Shown one piece after another: positions 16,760 through 24,840 of a stretch of 64,000 nt of DNA (the stretch's first letter is position 1; each line of letters opens with the position of its first letter). A program made the translations under genes and the position numbers. Source of the DNA: Auraticoccus monumenti (lineage in GTDB: Bacteria; Actinomycetota; Actinomycetes; Propionibacteriales; Propionibacteriaceae); the NCBI RefSeq assembly GCF_900101785.1, contig NZ_LT629688.1, positions 2,604,001 to 2,668,000 of the forward strand, given 5' to 3'. The notes under the pieces are model-generated. The model saw only the letters and a program-made list of their open reading frames with translations. It was not told the DNA's origin and did no database searches.

Positions 16760-17338
16760 ATGGTGACACGGGCTGAAGCCGCTGCAGCGACGCGGAGGGC
16801 CCTCGTGCGAGCGGCCTCCGAGCTGCTGGACGAGGGGGGACCGGAGGCGGTGACGCTGCGCGCGGTGGGGGCTCGCGCCGGGGTGTCGCGGGGTGCCCCG
16901 TACGGGCACTTCGAGGACAAGTCCCACCTGCTGACCCAGCTCGCCGTGGACGCCTGGAGCACGATGGCCGACGCCGTGGAGCGTCTGCGGTCAGACGCCG
17001 GTTCGGACCCGGGCACGCGACTCGAGCGGGCTCTGCTCACCCTCATCGGGCTCGGGCGTCGGCAACCGCACCTGTACGCGCTGATGTTCAGCACCCCGGC
17101 CGGCGACCCGGAGGCCGTCGCCGCCGCCAGCCGCCTGCACGACCAGTTCCTCGCTGTCGTCGCCGACCTGGTCGGGGAGTCCGACGCTCCTCGCTACGGC
17201 GCGCTGCTGATGTCGAGCGCCCACGGGATCGCGGGACTCGAGCTCAGCGGTCACCTGGCGAAGGAGGCGTGGGACGTCGACGGGGAGCAGCTCGTCCGGA
17301 TGCTCGTCGACGCGATCGGGTCCGCGGTGGGTCGCTGA
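16760..17338 (+). CDS. TetR-family regulator
   Basis: 192 residues. N-terminal helix-turn-helix VTLRAVGARAGVSRGAPYGHFEDKSHLLTQLAVDAW is canonical. The C-terminal ligand domain (TLIGLGRRQPHLYALMFS) matches the WHG-type TetR C-terminal family. TAGAGT lies seven bases before the ATG, suggesting a leaderless transcript. It is divergent from the SnoaL-SDR operon with two exact 16-bp operator copies between them. Confidence 0.92.
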   Translation: MVTRAEAAAATRRALVRAASELLDEGGPEAVTLRAVGARAGVSRGAPYGHFEDKSHLLTQLAVDAWSTMADAVERLRSDAGSDPGTRLERALLTLIGLGRRQPHLYALMFSTPAGDPEAVAAASRLHDQFLAVVADLVGESDAPRYGALLMSSAHGIAGLELSGHLAKEAWDVDGEQLVRMLVDAIGSAVGR

Positions 17339-17466
17339 CCGAGGGGCGAGGGCCATCCGGCCGGGCCTCCGCAACCCACTGGGCGCCCGGGTGGTGGGTG
17401 GCCGTCCCCCTGCTGTCGTGAGGCAGTCCCGTCGGGTCTCGGTCGTGGGGCGACCGGCGGACCGGC

Positions 17467-18369
17467 TCAGCCCTTGTGCTCCACGAGCGCCGTCTGTCCG
17501 GAGCCGACGTCCGCGGCGAACCGGGCCCACGCCCGGTCGTCGACGTCGAGGGTGTCGAGGAGGTAGGCGCTGACGGCGTCGGCCACGAGGGCGACGCGAG
17601 CAGGATCGGGGTCGGTGGTCTCGCTGACCGCCTCTCCGGCGATGCCGCCGAGCGTGTGCTCGCCGCCCGGGACGACCACGAGGGTCTTCGGTGCGGGGCT
17701 CAGGTGGTAGGCGTCGAGGAACCAGTCCGGTCCGCGGGTGGACATCCTGGACCGGTCCTCGTCGCCGGCGATGACGAGGGCAGGGGTCGTCATCGTCGGG
17801 TAGCCCGGCCTCATGAAGGGCAGGTTCTCGAGCGCGAACGGGGTCAGGGAGTCCCCGGTCCCGGTCACGGCGATCAGGACGCCGGCCCCGATGTCGTCCC
17901 GGGAGAAGTCCTCGCCGGCATCGCCCGCGGGGTCGAGGACCCGGGCACCGAGCAGCGCACCGACGGTCTGACCACCCCACGAGTGCCCCACCAGCGCGAC
18001 CCGCGAGCGGTCGGTCCGCTCGGAGAGCCCGGCCTCCTCGAGCACGTCGCCGAGGTGGTCGAGCACGGCGTGGAGGTCGGCGATCCGGACCCGCCAGATG
18101 GTCCCAAACCGGGGGTCGTCGAGCCCGATGCCGATCCGGCGCGAGTCGAGGTGGGTGGGCTGCACGACGACGAAACCGGCGGCGGCCCAGCGGTCGACCA
18201 GGGGCTCGTAGCCGTCCATCGACCACGCGTTGCCGTGGGAGAAGACGATGACCGGGAGGTCGCTGCCCCGGGTGGGAGCGGTCACCTTGACCTCGAGCTC
18301 CACGGGTCGGTCGTCGGAGGGGACGCTGATCGGCTTGATCGCGATCGTCTGCTGGCGGTGAGTGGGCAT
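17467..18369 (-). CDS. Alpha/beta hydrolase, chlorophyllase/dienelactone hydrolase-like
   Basis: 300 residues, cytosolic. The oxyanion segment VIVFSHGNAWSMDGYEP, the nucleophile elbow VALVGHSWGGQTVGALLG, an acid in VIAGDEDRS and the His in VVPGGEHTLGG form a complete catalytic triad. The order and spacing resemble chlorophyllase-type or platelet-activating-factor acetylhydrolase-like lipases. Substrate unknown. It is divergent from a TetR regulator with two strong palindromes between them. Confidence 0.85.
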   Translation of the reverse strand: MPTHRQQTIAIKPISVPSDDRPVELEVKVTAPTRGSDLPVIVFSHGNAWSMDGYEPLVDRWAAAGFVVVQPTHLDSRRIGIGLDDPRFGTIWRVRIADLHAVLDHLGDVLEEAGLSERTDRSRVALVGHSWGGQTVGALLGARVLDPAGDAGEDFSRDDIGAGVLIAVTGTGDSLTPFALENLPFMRPGYPTMTTPALVIAGDEDRSRMSTRGPDWFLDAYHLSPAPKTLVVVPGGEHTLGGIAGEAVSETTDPDPARVALVADAVSAYLLDTLDVDDRAWARFAADVGSGQTALVEHKG

Positions 18370-18410
18370 GTGCTGGCTTCCTGGACGAGGCTGCGTGCCG
18401 CATACTTGAC

Positions 18411-18447
18411 GGAACGTTGTTCCACCACGCTAGCGGAACAGTGTTCC
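18411..18447. promoter_or_regulatory. Two palindromic TetR operators
   Basis: GGAACgttGTTCC at 18411-18423 and GGAACagtGTTCC at 18435-18447, centre-to-centre 24 bp. The second extends to a perfect 17-bp palindrome, GCGGAACAGTGTTCCGC. They lie midway between the hydrolase ATG (18369) and the tetR GTG (18475), so one repressor probably controls both. Confidence 0.82.
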
Positions 18448-18474
18448 GCAAACAACCCGAGAGGACGGCGACCC

Positions 18475-19044
18475 GTGCCCCGACCCACCGGTGCCCGTGA
18501 TGCGGGCGCTCAGCGCACCCGGCAGGCCCTCCTGGCGGCTGCGGCGGAGGTCTTCGTGGAGCTGGGGGTGCACGGGCCCATCCGTGACATCGCCGGACGT
18601 GCCCAGGTGGGCCTCGGGACGGTGTACCGCCACTTCCCCAGCCGGGCCGACCTGGTGGTCGCCGTCTACCGCCACCAGATCGACGAGTGCGCCGCGCTGG
18701 CGGTGGAGCTGGCGGACTCACCCGAACCCGACCGGGCCCTGTCCCGGTGGATCGAGGCATTCGTCGAGTTCCTGGTCACCAAGCACGGACTGGGAGCGGC
18801 CCTGCAGTCCGACGACGCCGCCTTCGAGAGCCTGCACACCCTGATGCTCGACACGCTCGTGCCGGCGTGCGGGCTCCTGGTCGACGCCGCCGCGGACCGG
18901 GGACGGCTGGATCCTGAGGTGACCGCGTACGCGTTGATGCGTGCCGTCGGCAACCTCTGCATCCTGGGGCCCGGCTACGTGCGCGAGGACGCGCGGGCGA
19001 TGGTGGCGCGGCTGCTCGCCGGCTGCCAGCTCACCCGCCCGTAG
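18475..19044 (+). CDS. TetR-family regulator
   Basis: 189 residues from GTG 18475 (GAGAGGAC upstream). Helix-turn-helix GPIRDIAGRAQVGLGTVYRHFPSRADLVVAVY; the C-terminal half (WIEAFVEFLVTKHGLGAALQSD, AVGNLCILGPGYVREDARAMVARLLAGCQ) is typical of SbtR-like TetR proteins. It probably represses itself and the divergent hydrolase through the two GGAAC-N3-GTTCC sites. Confidence 0.92.
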   Translation: MPRPTGARDAGAQRTRQALLAAAAEVFVELGVHGPIRDIAGRAQVGLGTVYRHFPSRADLVVAVYRHQIDECAALAVELADSPEPDRALSRWIEAFVEFLVTKHGLGAALQSDDAAFESLHTLMLDTLVPACGLLVDAAADRGRLDPEVTAYALMRAVGNLCILGPGYVREDARAMVARLLAGCQLTRP

Positions 19045-19100
19045 GTCGAGCCGCGCCCCAGGGCGCCCCACCGTCGGGTGCCCACACCGGGTGGCTGGTC

Positions 19101-20138
19101 TCAGTCGAGGTCGGAGAGGTCCAGGGCGAAGCGGTAGCGGACGTCGTTGCGGGCCAGCCGGTCCAGCGCGGTCTGCACCTGGGCCGAGGGCAGCACCTCG
19201 ACGTCGGCGGTGATGCCGTGCTCGCCGCAGAAGTCCAGCAGCGCCTGGGTGGAGTGGTGGCCGGCGCTGCCGGAGGAGGTCAGTCGCCGGCGACCGAGCA
19301 GGTGCATGGTCTCCACGGTGACCGGGCCGAGGTGACCGAGCGAGCACAGGGTGCCGTCCAGCGTCAGGCAGTGGAGGTAGGGGCCGAGGTCGTGCGGGCC
19401 CGAGACCGTGTCGATGACCAGGCCGAAGCGGCCGCGCTGCTCCGCCATCGCCGAGGCGTCGGTGGAGACCACGACGTGGTCCGCCCCCAGGGCACGGGCG
19501 TCGTCGGCCTTGGCGGGGGAGGTGGTGAACACCGTCACCTCCGCGCCGAGGGCGTGGGCGAGCTTGACCGTGAGGTGACCCAGGCCGCCGAGCCCGACCA
19601 CACCCAGCACGGTGCCCGGACCGACGTCCCAGGCCTGCAGCGGCTCCCAGACGGTCACCCCGGCGCACATCAGCGGGGCGACGCCGGCCGCGTCCAGGGA
19701 GGTGGGGCGGTGGTAGGCGAAGGACTCCCGGACCACGTACTCGCGGGAGTAGCCGCCCTGGGTCAGGGTGCCGTCCTGGCGGTCCCGGCCGCCGTAGGTC
19801 AGGGTCGGGAACTCCTCGCAGTAGTTCTGCTGCCCTGCCTGGCACATGGCGCAGACCCCGCAGGAGTCCACGATGTTGCCGACCGCCACCGGGTCGCCGA
19901 CGGCGAAGCCCGAGACGTCGGCGCCCACCGCGCTCACCTCCCCGACGAACTCGTGACCCGGCACCAGCGGGAAGGCGTCGGCGCTGCCCTGGTGGAGAGC
20001 GTGCAGGTCGCTGTGGCAGACGCCGCAGAAGTCCACGCGGACCGCCAGGTCGTCGGGCCGCAGCTCGCGTCGCTGGACGGGCCGGCGCTGGAGGAGGCTG
20101 TCGGGGGAGTCGGCGACGTAGCCGGTGGTGGTCCGCAT
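19101..20138 (-). CDS. Zinc-dependent NAD(P) alcohol dehydrogenase (cinnamyl/YahK type)
   Basis: 345-residue medium-chain dehydrogenase with both zinc sites. Catalytic: CGVCHSDLHAL (Cys) and GHEFVGEV (His-Glu). Structural: the C-x2-C-x2-C-x7-C set in CGVCAMCQAGQQNYC. The Rossmann loop VVGLGGLGHLTVKLA follows. The set matches the YahK/cinnamyl-alcohol dehydrogenase subgroup, which reduces aldehydes with NADPH. ATG 20138 has GAGAGGTC upstream. It is divergent from a TetR regulator, with a 16-bp palindrome near its promoter. Confidence 0.92.
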   Translation of the reverse strand: MRTTTGYVADSPDSLLQRRPVQRRELRPDDLAVRVDFCGVCHSDLHALHQGSADAFPLVPGHEFVGEVSAVGADVSGFAVGDPVAVGNIVDSCGVCAMCQAGQQNYCEEFPTLTYGGRDRQDGTLTQGGYSREYVVRESFAYHRPTSLDAAGVAPLMCAGVTVWEPLQAWDVGPGTVLGVVGLGGLGHLTVKLAHALGAEVTVFTTSPAKADDARALGADHVVVSTDASAMAEQRGRFGLVIDTVSGPHDLGPYLHCLTLDGTLCSLGHLGPVTVETMHLLGRRRLTSSGSAGHHSTQALLDFCGEHGITADVEVLPSAQVQTALDRLARNDVRYRFALDLSDLD

Positions 20139-20156
20139 GGGATGACCTCTCGTAGA

Positions 20157-20218
20157 AACCAACTGGTTGGTTAGAAGAGTAGGAGATCGTCGTGAGCGAA
20201 GCAACCAACCGGTCGGTC
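20157..20218. promoter_or_regulatory. Two related palindromic operators between adh and tetR
   Basis: AACCAACTGGTTGGTT at 20157-20172 (7-bp arms around TG) and AACCAACCGGTCGGTC at 20203-20218. The second sits at the -35 position of a TACGCT -10 hexamer seven bases before the tetR ATG; the first lies 18 bp before the adh start. The arrangement fits a repressor controlling both genes. Confidence 0.75.
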
Positions 20219-20236
20219 GGCGCTACGCTGGGCCGC

Positions 20237-20806
20237 ATGAGGGACGCCGCAGCCACCCGCGAACGCATCCTCGCCGCGGCCACCGCCGAGTTCGCCCAGC
20301 ACGGTATGGCCGGTGCGCGCGTGGACCGGATCGCCACCGCCGCCAGCAGCAACAAGGCGCAGCTGTACGCCTACTTCGGCGGCAAGGACGCCCTGTTCGA
20401 CACGATCTTCGCCGCCCACGTGGCCGCCAACGTGGACGGCGTCCCCCTCACCGTCGACGACCTGCCGGGGTACGCGGTGCGCCTCTACGACGCCTACCTG
20501 CACGACCCGGTGCTGGTCCGGCTGGTCACCTGGGCCCGGCTGGAGCGGACGCCGGCCGGTGACCTCTTCGCGCACTGGGCCGACCACGACGTGGCCAAGC
20601 TCAGCGAGGTGACGCGGGCCCAGCAGGCCGGACTGGTGGTGGACGACGTCGACCCCGCTGACCTGTGGTCGCTGCTGATCGCGCTGGCCGGGACGTGGGC
20701 GCAGGCCTCGATCACCTGGACGGCCACCCCGGACGAGCCCGAGGCCGACCACGAGCGCCGCCGCCGCGCTCTCGCTGCCACGGTCCGACGGGCCTTCTGC
20801 CGCTGA
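20237..20806 (+). CDS. TetR-family regulator
   Basis: 189 residues from ATG 20237. A GTG at 20192 would place the operator inside the gene, so it is not chosen. Helix-turn-helix GARVDRIATAASSNKAQLYAYFGGKDALFDTIF; the C-terminal domain has the TetR_C_33-like VRLVTWARLE. Leaderless start inferred from TACGCT seven bases upstream. Likely represses the divergent aldehyde/alcohol dehydrogenase. Confidence 0.9.
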   Translation: MRDAAATRERILAAATAEFAQHGMAGARVDRIATAASSNKAQLYAYFGGKDALFDTIFAAHVAANVDGVPLTVDDLPGYAVRLYDAYLHDPVLVRLVTWARLERTPAGDLFAHWADHDVAKLSEVTRAQQAGLVVDDVDPADLWSLLIALAGTWAQASITWTATPDEPEADHERRRRALAATVRRAFCR

Positions 20807-20897
20807 TCCGCCACGCGTTCCGAGCGGCCAGGATCGGTGCTCCGCGCCGGCCGCCCGGTCCTGACCACGCAGAGCCGGAAGTCGTCGGCGTGTGGTC

Positions 20898-21284
20898 TCA
20901 GGCGGGCTGGCGCTGGACGAGCTGCACGGGGTGCCCGTCGGGGTCGGTGACGAAGGCGACACGCAGCCCGTCGCGGAACGGGTGCGGTGCGGAGCGCGGC
21001 GCGCCACCCGCGGCCACGGCCACCGCGGACGCCTCCTCCACGTCGTCGGTCCACAGCGTGATGCAGGCGCGGTGGCCCGAGGTGACGGGTTCCAGTCCGT
21101 GGTGCTCGGCGGCCGGACCCGGGAGGGCGAGCCCCAGGCCGAACCCGCCCAGCACCATCTCGATCTTGAAGGGCTGCGACGCGGGTGCCCGGAAGGTCTC
21201 CTCGAAGCCGAAGGTCGCGTAGAAGGCCGCAGCCCGCTCGCAGTCGTCGACGAAGAGGATCACCTGCGGGTCGGAGAAGATCAT
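20898..21284 (-). CDS. VOC-family protein
   Basis: 128-residue vicinal-oxygen-chelate fold protein: IFSDPQVILFVDDCERAAAFYATFGFEETF opens the first beta-alpha-beta-beta-beta module, and GLRVAFVTDPDGHPVQLVQRQ closes the second with the usual D-P-D-G-x-x-x-x-L end. It belongs to the glyoxalase/bleomycin-resistance superfamily; the specific activity is unknown. ATG start, monocistronic. Confidence 0.85.
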   Translation of the reverse strand: MIFSDPQVILFVDDCERAAAFYATFGFEETFRAPASQPFKIEMVLGGFGLGLALPGPAAEHHGLEPVTSGHRACITLWTDDVEEASAVAVAAGGAPRSAPHPFRDGLRVAFVTDPDGHPVQLVQRQPA

Positions 21285-21332
21285 GCTCTCGATGCTGCCC
21301 GACCGGTGGCGGTCACGCCCAGCCCCTCGTGG

Positions 21333-21770
21333 TCAGGGGTGCAGCGCCGCGCCCTTGACCACCCGGTCCACCACGTTGCGGGTGGAGTGCAGACCCAGCC
21401 CCACCAGGTCCAGCTCGGCGCCGGGGACGTCACGCACCACGGCCCGGTTCGCGGCGTCGTGCCCGGTGCGGAACATGTCGGCGGTGAAGACGGCCAGCGG
21501 CAGCTCGCGCCGCACGGCGCGCTCGTGCACGGCCCGGAGCAGCGCCAGGTCCGCGGTGAAGACGAGCACCGGCTGGCCGAGCAGCGGCAGGTAGGTCTGC
21601 CCGTCGGCGTCCTGGTACGGCTCGCCGACCAGCTGGGGCGCGGCGGCGGTCAGCCCGCTGGAGAGGAACGCGGTGACGTTGAGCCGCTGCCACACCTCCA
21701 GGTCGTCGCGGACGAGGACGGCCACCTTGGTCTCGAAGCGGGGTGCGGTCAGCGCGGAGGAGTCGGTCAC
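21333..21770 (-). CDS. DUF2000-family protein
   Basis: 145 residues: FETKVAVLVRDDLEVWQRLNVTAFLSSGL and LVFTADLALLRAVHERAVRRELPLAVFTADMF are the conserved DUF2000 blocks. Biochemical function is not established for the family. Start GTG 21770 is preceded by GGAGG. Divergently paired with an AraC regulator 63 bp away. Confidence 0.85.
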   Translation of the reverse strand: MTDSSALTAPRFETKVAVLVRDDLEVWQRLNVTAFLSSGLTAAAPQLVGEPYQDADGQTYLPLLGQPVLVFTADLALLRAVHERAVRRELPLAVFTADMFRTGHDAANRAVVRDVPGAELDLVGLGLHSTRNVVDRVVKGAALHP

Positions 21771-21833
21771 GGCAGCATCCTCCGCCGCCGACCGACCCGC
21801 GTCTTGTACGTTCCTGCGCGCTAGCCTGAAGCG

Positions 21834-22667
21834 GTGCCGAGGTCCGGGGGAGCGAGCCAGGTCCGCGCCTGGCGGCCGGAGGTGCCCGGCGTCACCGAGG
21901 TGCTGCACGCCCACCTCGTCGGCCACGCCTACCCCGCCCACACCCACGACACCTGGACGCTGCTGCTGGTCGACGACGGAGCGGTGGTCTACGACCTGGA
22001 CCGGCACCGCCACGACACCAGCCGCGCCCGCGTGACGGTGCTGCCGCCCGGGGTCCCGCACGACGGCCGTCCCGCCACCGGGCACGGGTTCCGCAAGCGC
22101 GTGGTCTACCTCGACGCCGCGGTGCTGGGGGAGGGTCGCACCGGTCGGGCGGTGGACCACCCGGGCTGGGCCGACCCGGTGCTGCACTCCGGGCTGGACC
22201 ACCTGCACCGGGTGCTGACCCGCCCCGAGGAGGCCTTCGAGGCCGAGGGTCGGCTGGCCCTGGTGGTGGAGCGGCTCCGCGGGCACCTGCCCGGCTCCGG
22301 CGACGAGCGGGTTCCGGCACCCGGGGCGCCCACCCGCCGCCTGGCCCGCGAGCTGCGCGAGCTGCTGGACGCGTCCGTGGTCCCCGGCATCACCCTGGCC
22401 CGGGCCGGCCACCTGCTGGACGCCCCGGAGTCGACGCTGGTCCGGGCCTTCTCCGCCGAGTACGGCATCCCACCCCACCGCTACCTGACCGGACGTCGGC
22501 TCGACCGGGCCCGGCGGCTGCTGCTGGCCGGCGAGCGGGCGGCCGAGGTGGCCGTGGCCGTGGGGTTCCACGACCAGGCCCACCTCAGCCGCCACTTCCG
22601 GCGGCTGATGGGCGTCCCGCCCGGCCAGTTCGCGCGGGTCGCCCGCACCGCTCAGCCCGCGGCGTAG
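21834..22667 (+). CDS. AraC-family regulator
   Basis: 277 residues from GTG 21834. TAGCCT six bases before the start suggests a leaderless mRNA. The N-terminal cupin has HAHLVGHAYPAHTHDTWTLLLVDDGAVVYDLDRHRH and LPPGVPHDG; the C-terminal double helix-turn-helix is TLARAGHLLDAPESTLVRAFSAEYGIPPHRYLTGRRLDRARRLL and VAVGFHDQAHLSRHFRRLMGVPPGQF. AraC regulators of this type commonly sit beside DUF2000 genes. The last 16 bp overlap the convergent VOC gene. Confidence 0.92.
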   Translation: MPRSGGASQVRAWRPEVPGVTEVLHAHLVGHAYPAHTHDTWTLLLVDDGAVVYDLDRHRHDTSRARVTVLPPGVPHDGRPATGHGFRKRVVYLDAAVLGEGRTGRAVDHPGWADPVLHSGLDHLHRVLTRPEEAFEAEGRLALVVERLRGHLPGSGDERVPAPGAPTRRLARELRELLDASVVPGITLARAGHLLDAPESTLVRAFSAEYGIPPHRYLTGRRLDRARRLLLAGERAAEVAVAVGFHDQAHLSRHFRRLMGVPPGQFARVARTAQPAA

Positions 22668-23077
22668 GGCACCTCGACGTCGAGCACCCAGGTGACCCCG
22701 AACCGGTCGCGCAGCATCCCGTAGAGCGGGGACCAGCCGGCCGGCGCCAGCTCCTGGACGACGGTCGCCCCCTCGACCAGCCCGGCCCAGGCGGCGCGGA
22801 TCTCCTCGGGGTCGGCCCCACGGACGGAGACGAACACCGGGTTCACGCCGGGCTCGTAGGGCAGCCGCGCCGGCACGTCGTAGGCCATCAGGTGCAACCC
22901 GCCCTCGCTGCGGACCTGGCCCCACATCAGCTGGTCGGCCTCGGCCGGCTCCCTGGTGTCCTGCGCGTCGGCGTAGGTGACGGCGAGGACCTCCCCGCCG
23001 AAGACCGAGCGGTAGAGCTCCAGCGCGGCACGGGCCTGGCCGCGGAAGTTCAGGTGCGTGGTGGTGGTGATCGTCAT
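22652..23077 (-). CDS. VOC-family protein, PhnB-like
   Basis: 141 residues: TTTTHLNFRGQARAALELYRSVFGGEVLAVTYADAQ and LMAYDVPARLPYEPGVNPVFVSVRGAD followed by LYGMLRDRFGVTWVLDVEVP are typical of PhnB/YjdN-like VOC proteins (3-demethylubiquinone-9 methyltransferase-like fold). Enzymatic role unknown. Divergent from the YafY-type regulator, which probably controls it. Confidence 0.85.
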   Translation of the reverse strand: MTITTTTHLNFRGQARAALELYRSVFGGEVLAVTYADAQDTREPAEADQLMWGQVRSEGGLHLMAYDVPARLPYEPGVNPVFVSVRGADPEEIRAAWAGLVEGATVVQELAPAGWSPLYGMLRDRFGVTWVLDVEVPYAAG

Positions 23078-23164
23078 GTCTGCTCCTCGAGCGTGGTGGA
23101 CCGGGAGGCACCCGGGCGGCTCCGCGTCCTGCGGTGTGCTGCACCAGCTACGCTACGGAGCATC

Positions 23165-23183
23165 GCGGCCAGTTACTGACCGC
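23165..23183. promoter_or_regulatory. Candidate operator for the YafY-type regulator
   Basis: GCGGCCAGTTACTGACCGC: 9-bp arms with a single mismatch around a central T, located between the VOC gene start (23077) and the regulator start (23203). This is the best symmetric site in the shared intergenic region. Confidence 0.65.
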
Positions 23184-23202
23184 AATGACCGCGGGAGGAC
23201 GC

Positions 23203-24177
23203 ATGGCCTCGACGAGCTCACGCACCCTCGAGCTGCTCTCCCTGCTGCAGGGCCGCCGGCACTGGCCGGGTGCGCTGCTGGCCGAGCGGCTCGGGGTGTC
23301 GGCGCGGACCCTGCGTCGCGACGTGGACCGGCTGCGGGAGCTCGGCTACCCGCTCCGGGCCCAGCCCGGGGTCGACGGCGGGTACGCGCTGGCACCGGGG
23401 GCGACGCTGCCGCCGCTGGTGGTCGACGACGACGAGGCGACCGCCCTGGCGGTGGCGGTGCAGAGCCACCTGGCCTCCGGGTACGCCGACGAGGCCGGTC
23501 TCCGGGCGCTGACCAAGATCGTCCAGGTGCTGCCCCGCCGGCTCCGGGCCCGGCTGGACGCCGTCCGCGGGGCCAGCACCCCGACCAGCTGGCGCAGCAC
23601 CGCCGCGGCGCCGGTCGACCACGACGTCCTCACCACGCTGGCCCTGGCCTGCCGCGACTCCGAGCGCGTGCGGTTCGGCTACCGGAGCCTGGAGGGGACG
23701 CGCTCGGCGAGACGGGTGGAGCCGCTGCAGCTGGTGCCGCTCGGGCAGCGCTGGTACCTGGTCGGCTACGACCTCGACCGGGGGGACTGGCGCACCTTCC
23801 GGATCGACCGGATCGGCGACGCCGCCGGGACCGGTGTCCCGTTCGCCCCCCGCACCCCGCCCTCGGACGACGTCGGGGCCTTCGTCCGCGAGCGCGTCGC
23901 TGGGGGTGCCGGGGGAGGGCGGTACCGGGTGGAGGTGGTGGTCCAGGCGTCCACGGAGTCCGTCCGTGCCTCGGTCGGCCGCTGGGCCGACGTCGAGCCG
24001 ACCGCGCCGACGAGCTGCCGGATGACCATGGAGACCGACGCCCTGGAGGGTCCGTTGTTCGCGCTGGGCTCGATCGGGGCGGAGTTCACCGTGCTGGCGC
24101 CGCCGGAGCTGGCGCGGCTGGCCCTCGACTGGGGCGCGCGGCTGACCCGGGCCGGCCGGAGCGACGACGGTGCCTGA
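23203..24177 (+). CDS. YafY-family WYL-domain transcriptional regulator
   Basis: 324 residues. N-terminal DeoR-like helix-turn-helix RTLELLSLLQGRRHWPGALLAERLGVSARTLRRDVDRLRELGYPL; WYL domain from about residue 145 with FGYRSLEGTRSARRVEPLQLVPLGQRWYLVGYDLDRGDWRTFRIDRI; WCX C-terminal domain to the end. ATG 23203 is preceded by GGGAGGAC, better than the upstream ATG at 23185. Regulators of this type often control neighbouring VOC genes. Confidence 0.92.
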   Translation: MASTSSRTLELLSLLQGRRHWPGALLAERLGVSARTLRRDVDRLRELGYPLRAQPGVDGGYALAPGATLPPLVVDDDEATALAVAVQSHLASGYADEAGLRALTKIVQVLPRRLRARLDAVRGASTPTSWRSTAAAPVDHDVLTTLALACRDSERVRFGYRSLEGTRSARRVEPLQLVPLGQRWYLVGYDLDRGDWRTFRIDRIGDAAGTGVPFAPRTPPSDDVGAFVRERVAGGAGGGRYRVEVVVQASTESVRASVGRWADVEPTAPTSCRMTMETDALEGPLFALGSIGAEFTVLAPPELARLALDWGARLTRAGRSDDGA

Positions 24178-24215
24178 GGACGGCGCGAGCCACCCAGGGG
24201 CGTCCGGCGAGCCGG

Positions 24216-24770
24216 CTAGTGGGCGCCGTTCTGCTGCCGCCAGCGGCTCTGCTTGGCCCGGTTGCCGCAGATCCGCATCGAGCACCACTGGCCCGTGCGC
24301 GAGCGGGACGTGTCGTAGAAGGCCCACTGGCAGGTGTCGTTCGCGCACGCCTTGAGCCGGGACCAGGTGCCGTCCTGGATGGCGGCGGCGACGACGGCGA
24401 CGACGCGTCCCAGCACCGCGTCCACGCCCTGCCCCCCGGGCTCGAGGTGGACCCCGTCGGCGGTGAAGCGCGCGGTGAGGCGGGAGCGGCGAGCGGTCTC
24501 GTCCAGGGCGGTCACCGTCTGGTCCGGCAGCGGGGCCCGGTCGTGGTTGGCCAGCAGGGCGGCCCGCAGGGACTCCCGCAGTCGGCGCGCGGAACCGAGG
24601 TCGGCCTCCGAGGCGGGCACGTCGATGTCGTGCTGGTCCGCCCACTCCCGCCAGGACGTCGGGTCGGCGAGCCGGTCGACGCCGGTCTCGAGGTCCACCG
24701 AGTTGACGAAGGCGCGCACCAGCTCGAGGTCTCCCGGAGCCGGTACGACCGGTGACGACGACGCGCTCAC
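24216..24770 (-). CDS. CGNR zinc-finger / ABATE-domain protein
   Basis: 184 residues. The N-terminal ABATE domain (ELVRAFVNSVDLETGVDRLADPTSWREWADQH) is followed by the C-terminal CGNR treble-clef: LKACANDTCQWAFYDTSRSRTGQWCSMRICGNRAKQSRW, with all zinc ligands and the CGNR signature. Proteins of this type are stress-associated putative regulators that frequently neighbour efflux or hydrolase genes. Start is GTG 24770, divergent from the MFS transporter with a large inverted repeat over the MFS start. Confidence 0.92.
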   Translation of the reverse strand: MSASSSPVVPAPGDLELVRAFVNSVDLETGVDRLADPTSWREWADQHDIDVPASEADLGSARRLRESLRAALLANHDRAPLPDQTVTALDETARRSRLTARFTADGVHLEPGGQGVDAVLGRVVAVVAAAIQDGTWSRLKACANDTCQWAFYDTSRSRTGQWCSMRICGNRAKQSRWRQQNGAH

Positions 24771-24813
24771 CCCGCCAGCGTAACCCCCCTTGCCGCGACG
24801 CCGGTTGGCAACA

Positions 24814-24840
24814 TAACCTTCTTAACCATGACGAAGGTTA
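24814..24840. promoter_or_regulatory. Inverted repeat spanning the MFS start codon
   Basis: TAACCTTC (24814-24821) and GAAGGTTA (24833-24840) are perfect 8-bp arms around 11 bp that include the MFS ATG at 24828. It could act as an operator for the divergent CGNR protein or as an mRNA hairpin masking the start codon. Confidence 0.65.
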
